Positions 61,992 to 64,000 of a stretch of 64,000 nt of DNA are shown here, piece after piece (the first letter of the stretch is position 1; the number at the start of each line of letters is the position of its first letter). The notes beneath the pieces are model-generated. The model saw only the letters and a program-made list of their open reading frames with translations. It made no database searches and was not told the origin of the DNA. This DNA is from Litchfieldella xinjiangensis. GTDB lineage: Bacteria > Pseudomonadota > Gammaproteobacteria > Pseudomonadales > Halomonadaceae. Both the position numbers and the translations under genes were made by a program. The stretch is taken from NCBI RefSeq assembly GCF_000759345.1, contig NZ_JPZL01000004.1, positions 124,001 to 188,000 of the forward strand. The letters are read 5' to 3'.

Positions 61992-62827
61992 TCGATCTAG
62001 CACTTAATACGGCAACCACCCGCCGTCAATGGGGCCTTCGCGAAGCGGTGGAGGGATGCAAGCGGCATGGCCTCTCGTCTATTGTTCCCTGGCGCGACCA
62101 AGTGCTGGAATTAGGCCTTGAGACGTCAGCGCAATTGCTGCGCAATTCAGGGCTTGGGGTAACCGGTTATTGCCGCGGCGGCATGTTTCCAGCGAATAAC
62201 GAGGCAGGACGTCGAGACGCCATCGAAGAAAATCGGCGCGTGATAGACGAAGCCTTCGCTATAGGCTCGCCCTTGGTAGTGCTGGTATGTGGCGGTTTAC
62301 CCGAAGGCAGCAAAGACCTATCCGGCGCTAGAGAGATGGTTATCGATGGAATTCATTCCATTATGGATCACGCCCGGTCAGCGAATATCAAACTCGCCAT
62401 AGAGCCCCTCCATCCGATGCAAGCCGCAGACCGTTCATGCATCAATACTCTCGCTCAGGCTAACGAAATTTGCGACCTACTAGAGCCCTCCGGTTCGTCT
62501 ACGTTAGGAATAGCAATGGACGTCTACCATGTCTGGTGGGATCCAGATCTAACAAGACAGCTTCATCGGGCGGGAGCCTCAAGACTCATTGGTTTCCACC
62601 TATGTGACTGGCTTGTGTCGACACGACACCTTGTCACGGATCGCGGAATGATGGGCGATGGCATCATCGATCTGGAAAGCATCGCCTTGACCATGTCTGA
62701 AGCTGGGTTCAAGGGTATACCCGAGGTGGAAATATTCTCTGAATATTGGTGGTCTCAACCAGCGGATGAAGTTTTACATACTGCGAAAGAGCGTGCATAC
62801 TCTGTGCTTAATAAGCTATCTCGCTGA
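61988..62827 (+). CDS. Sugar phosphate isomerase/epimerase-like TIM barrel protein
   Basis: A 279-residue AP-endonuclease-2-fold protein of the IolE/IolI/hydroxypyruvate isomerase group. Metal-site motifs include LAIEPLHP (Glu), GIAMDVYHVWWDP (Asp, His), IGFHLCDW (His) and GIPEVEIFSEYWW (Glu). The ATG at 61988 overlaps the DUF993 stop; there is no extra N-terminus. It probably isomerises or dehydrates an oxo-sugar or cyclitol-like intermediate. Confidence 0.83.
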   Translation: MIDLALNTATTRRQWGLREAVEGCKRHGLSSIVPWRDQVLELGLETSAQLLRNSGLGVTGYCRGGMFPANNEAGRRDAIEENRRVIDEAFAIGSPLVVLVCGGLPEGSKDLSGAREMVIDGIHSIMDHARSANIKLAIEPLHPMQAADRSCINTLAQANEICDLLEPSGSSTLGIAMDVYHVWWDPDLTRQLHRAGASRLIGFHLCDWLVSTRHLVTDRGMMGDGIIDLESIALTMSEAGFKGIPEVEIFSEYWWSQPADEVLHTAKERAYSVLNKLSR

Positions 62828-62839
62828 TTAAATAGAGAA

Positions 62840-63907
62840 ATGTATATGGCACATGACAAAGAAACGGATAAGTCGGTTTCTACCCAGCCTCCTCGCCGCG
62901 TGACTCTTGTAGACGTTGCAAAAAAGGTTGGCGTATCGACATCCACCGTTTCCCTTGTTTTGCGCGATAGCCCAACGATTCCCGAGCGAACGCGAAAGCG
63001 AGTTCTCGAGGCAGCAGATCAGCTTGGGTACGTATATAATAGGCGTGCAGCAGGTTTACGCTCTGCCCAAAGTGGCATAGTTGGCGTCGTTGTTAATGAC
63101 TTGACGAACCCTTATTTCGCCGAGATCGTAGCTAGCATTCAAGAATCGATGACTATGCATGGTCGTGTCGTGGTCTTGTCCAATACAGCGGAATCGACTG
63201 AGCGACAAAAGAAGTTTGTCGATACCATGCGTGAATATAATGTCGATGGAATAGTAATTTGCCCTGCGGAAAACACAACCCCTGATTTAATACAGAAGAT
63301 ACAGGCATGGCGTAAACCTTGCATCCTGTTTTCAAGAAACATACCGAGTATCGAAGCAGACTATGTTGCAGGTGATAACCGTGGCGGCATGTATAAGGTA
63401 ACACAACATTTAATAGAGCTTGGACACCGCCGTATTGCCATGATCGGTGTCAATGATAGAACATCCACTGGGCGCGACCGTCGAGACGGCTATCTAGACG
63501 GGCTAGCTAATGCGGGGATATCAGTTGAAAAAGAACTGATGGTAACTTGTCCTGCCACTCGCGCAGACGGCATGGAAGCCATCTCGAATGTTTTGGATAA
63601 AGAGAATCCACCGACAGCCGCTGTTTGTTTCAATGATATCGTTGCATTTGGCGTGATGCTTGGGTTACGAGCACGTCAACTTGAACCAGGTCGAGACTTC
63701 TCCGTAACAGGATTTGACGATATAGCGGAGTCCAGGCTTTGGCGGCCGGCCCTTACCTCCGTAGCAATATCCCGCTCGCAAATTGGGGACGAAGTCGTCT
63801 CGCTTCTCCTTCGGAGGCTTAGAGAACCAGACTCCCCCTATGAGCATAGCTCTATTAATACTGAGCTTGTGGTTCGGGATTCGACTTCCGCTCTAACAAC
63901 AAACTAA
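62840..63907 (+). CDS. LacI family transcriptional regulator
   Basis: A 355-residue repressor. The helix-turn-helix is TLVDVAKKVGVSTSTVSLVL, the hinge RKRVLEAADQLGYVYNRRAA, and the ligand domain contains GIVGVVVNDLTNPYFAEI and VTGFDDIAESRLWRPALTSV. Starts at ATG 62840 and ATG 62846 are both possible. It ends the rightward operon core and is probably the regulator of the sites at 58316-58336. Its effector may be a pathway intermediate. Confidence 0.9.
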   Translation: MYMAHDKETDKSVSTQPPRRVTLVDVAKKVGVSTSTVSLVLRDSPTIPERTRKRVLEAADQLGYVYNRRAAGLRSAQSGIVGVVVNDLTNPYFAEIVASIQESMTMHGRVVVLSNTAESTERQKKFVDTMREYNVDGIVICPAENTTPDLIQKIQAWRKPCILFSRNIPSIEADYVAGDNRGGMYKVTQHLIELGHRRIAMIGVNDRTSTGRDRRDGYLDGLANAGISVEKELMVTCPATRADGMEAISNVLDKENPPTAAVCFNDIVAFGVMLGLRARQLEPGRDFSVTGFDDIAESRLWRPALTSVAISRSQIGDEVVSLLLRRLREPDSPYEHSSINTELVVRDSTSALTTN

Positions 63908-63929
63908 TCCACTGAATTGAGGGAGCTCA

Positions 63930-64000
63930 ATGACGAGTGTGCTACCATTATTCGTAGGAGAAACCGCTACTTTCTCAAAATCGATTTCCGAACGGGATAT
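63930..64000 (+). CDS. MaoC-like hydratase (partial, cut by window end)
   Basis: From ATG 63930, with GAGGGAG 8 nt upstream, the frame reads MTSVLPLFVGETATFSKSIS followed by ERD to the window end. LFVGETATFSKSI is the typical N-terminal strand of MaoC-domain hotdog hydratases. It would be the second MaoC of this operon. Confidence 0.65.
   Translation, partial: MTSVLPLFVGETATFSKSISERD

Noticed and set aside
1-64000. CRISPR arrays, rRNA and tRNA genes, replication origin
   Set aside because: No regularly spaced short repeats, rRNA-like sequence, credible cloverleaf or DnaA-box cluster was noticed.

Overview
The window looks like a chromosomal segment of a Halomonas-like (Halomonadaceae) gammaproteobacterium. 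I infer this from three complete TRAP transporters and one tripartite tricarboxylate (TTT) transporter, many sugar-acid enzymes, an MvaT-type nucleoid protein, and moderately GC-rich coding sequence. This is inference from content, not from a marker gene. No rRNA, tRNA or CRISPR array was seen.

Region 1 (1-13.4 kb) is a sugar-acid catabolic locus: a TTT uptake system (tctB partial, tctC), a PdxA2-type dehydrogenase, an L-fuconate-dehydratase-like enolase-superfamily enzyme, a LysR regulator, two beta-hydroxyacid dehydrogenases, a semialdehyde dehydrogenase, a TRAP transporter (dctPQM), a lactonase-like amidohydrolase and a GntR/FCD regulator. Four near-identical 17-bp sites tie tctC, the ALDH/dctP divergent promoter and gntR into one probable GntR regulon.

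Region 2 (14.2-21.3 kb) is a second TRAP operon: dctP-dctQ-dctM, a VOC protein, a RuBisCO-like protein and a DUF1537 sugar-acid kinase, with a divergent LacI regulator. This resembles the 3-oxo-isoapionate branch of apiose catabolism.

Region 3 (21.3-42.4 kb) is a decayed genomic island. It holds IS3, IS66 and IS481 remnants, a tyrosine-recombinase remnant, an orphan Xre/ParS-type antitoxin, dead hipA beside intact hipB with a long palindromic operator, an MvaT xenogeneic silencer, duplicated and frameshifted HAD phosphatase genes, a decayed DsbA-like duplicate, and fragments of HpaI aldolase, GNAT, RpiR and CobW genes. Embedded and apparently intact is a 5-gene cassette (25.4-30.8 kb): a GT9 glycosyltransferase fused to a CTP-dependent-riboflavin-kinase-like domain, facing an operon of radical SAM, PHP phosphoesterase, phosphoribosyltransferase-like protein and GT32-type glycosyltransferase. 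It is the best candidate here for an undescribed system, plausibly making a nucleoside- or flavin-like glycosylated metabolite.

Region 4 (42.5-50.0 kb) is one operon: a NitT/TauT-type ABC transporter, a creatininase, two SDR dehydrogenases and an agmatinase-family ureohydrolase, with a divergent LysR. It looks like uptake and breakdown of a guanidino or cyclic-amide compound.

Region 5 (51.3-64 kb) is a divergent locus. Leftward: dctPQM, a CoA-transferase, an enoyl-CoA hydratase, a shikimate-dehydrogenase-like protein and a Gfo/Idh/MocA oxidoreductase. Rightward: an acyl-CoA dehydrogenase, an SDR, a MaoC hydratase, a DUF993 aldolase-like protein, a TIM-barrel isomerase, a LacI regulator and a second MaoC (cut by the window end). 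It reads as CoA-dependent, beta-oxidation-like degradation of an imported hydroxylated, perhaps cyclic, acid. Two palindromic sites lie in the shared promoter region.
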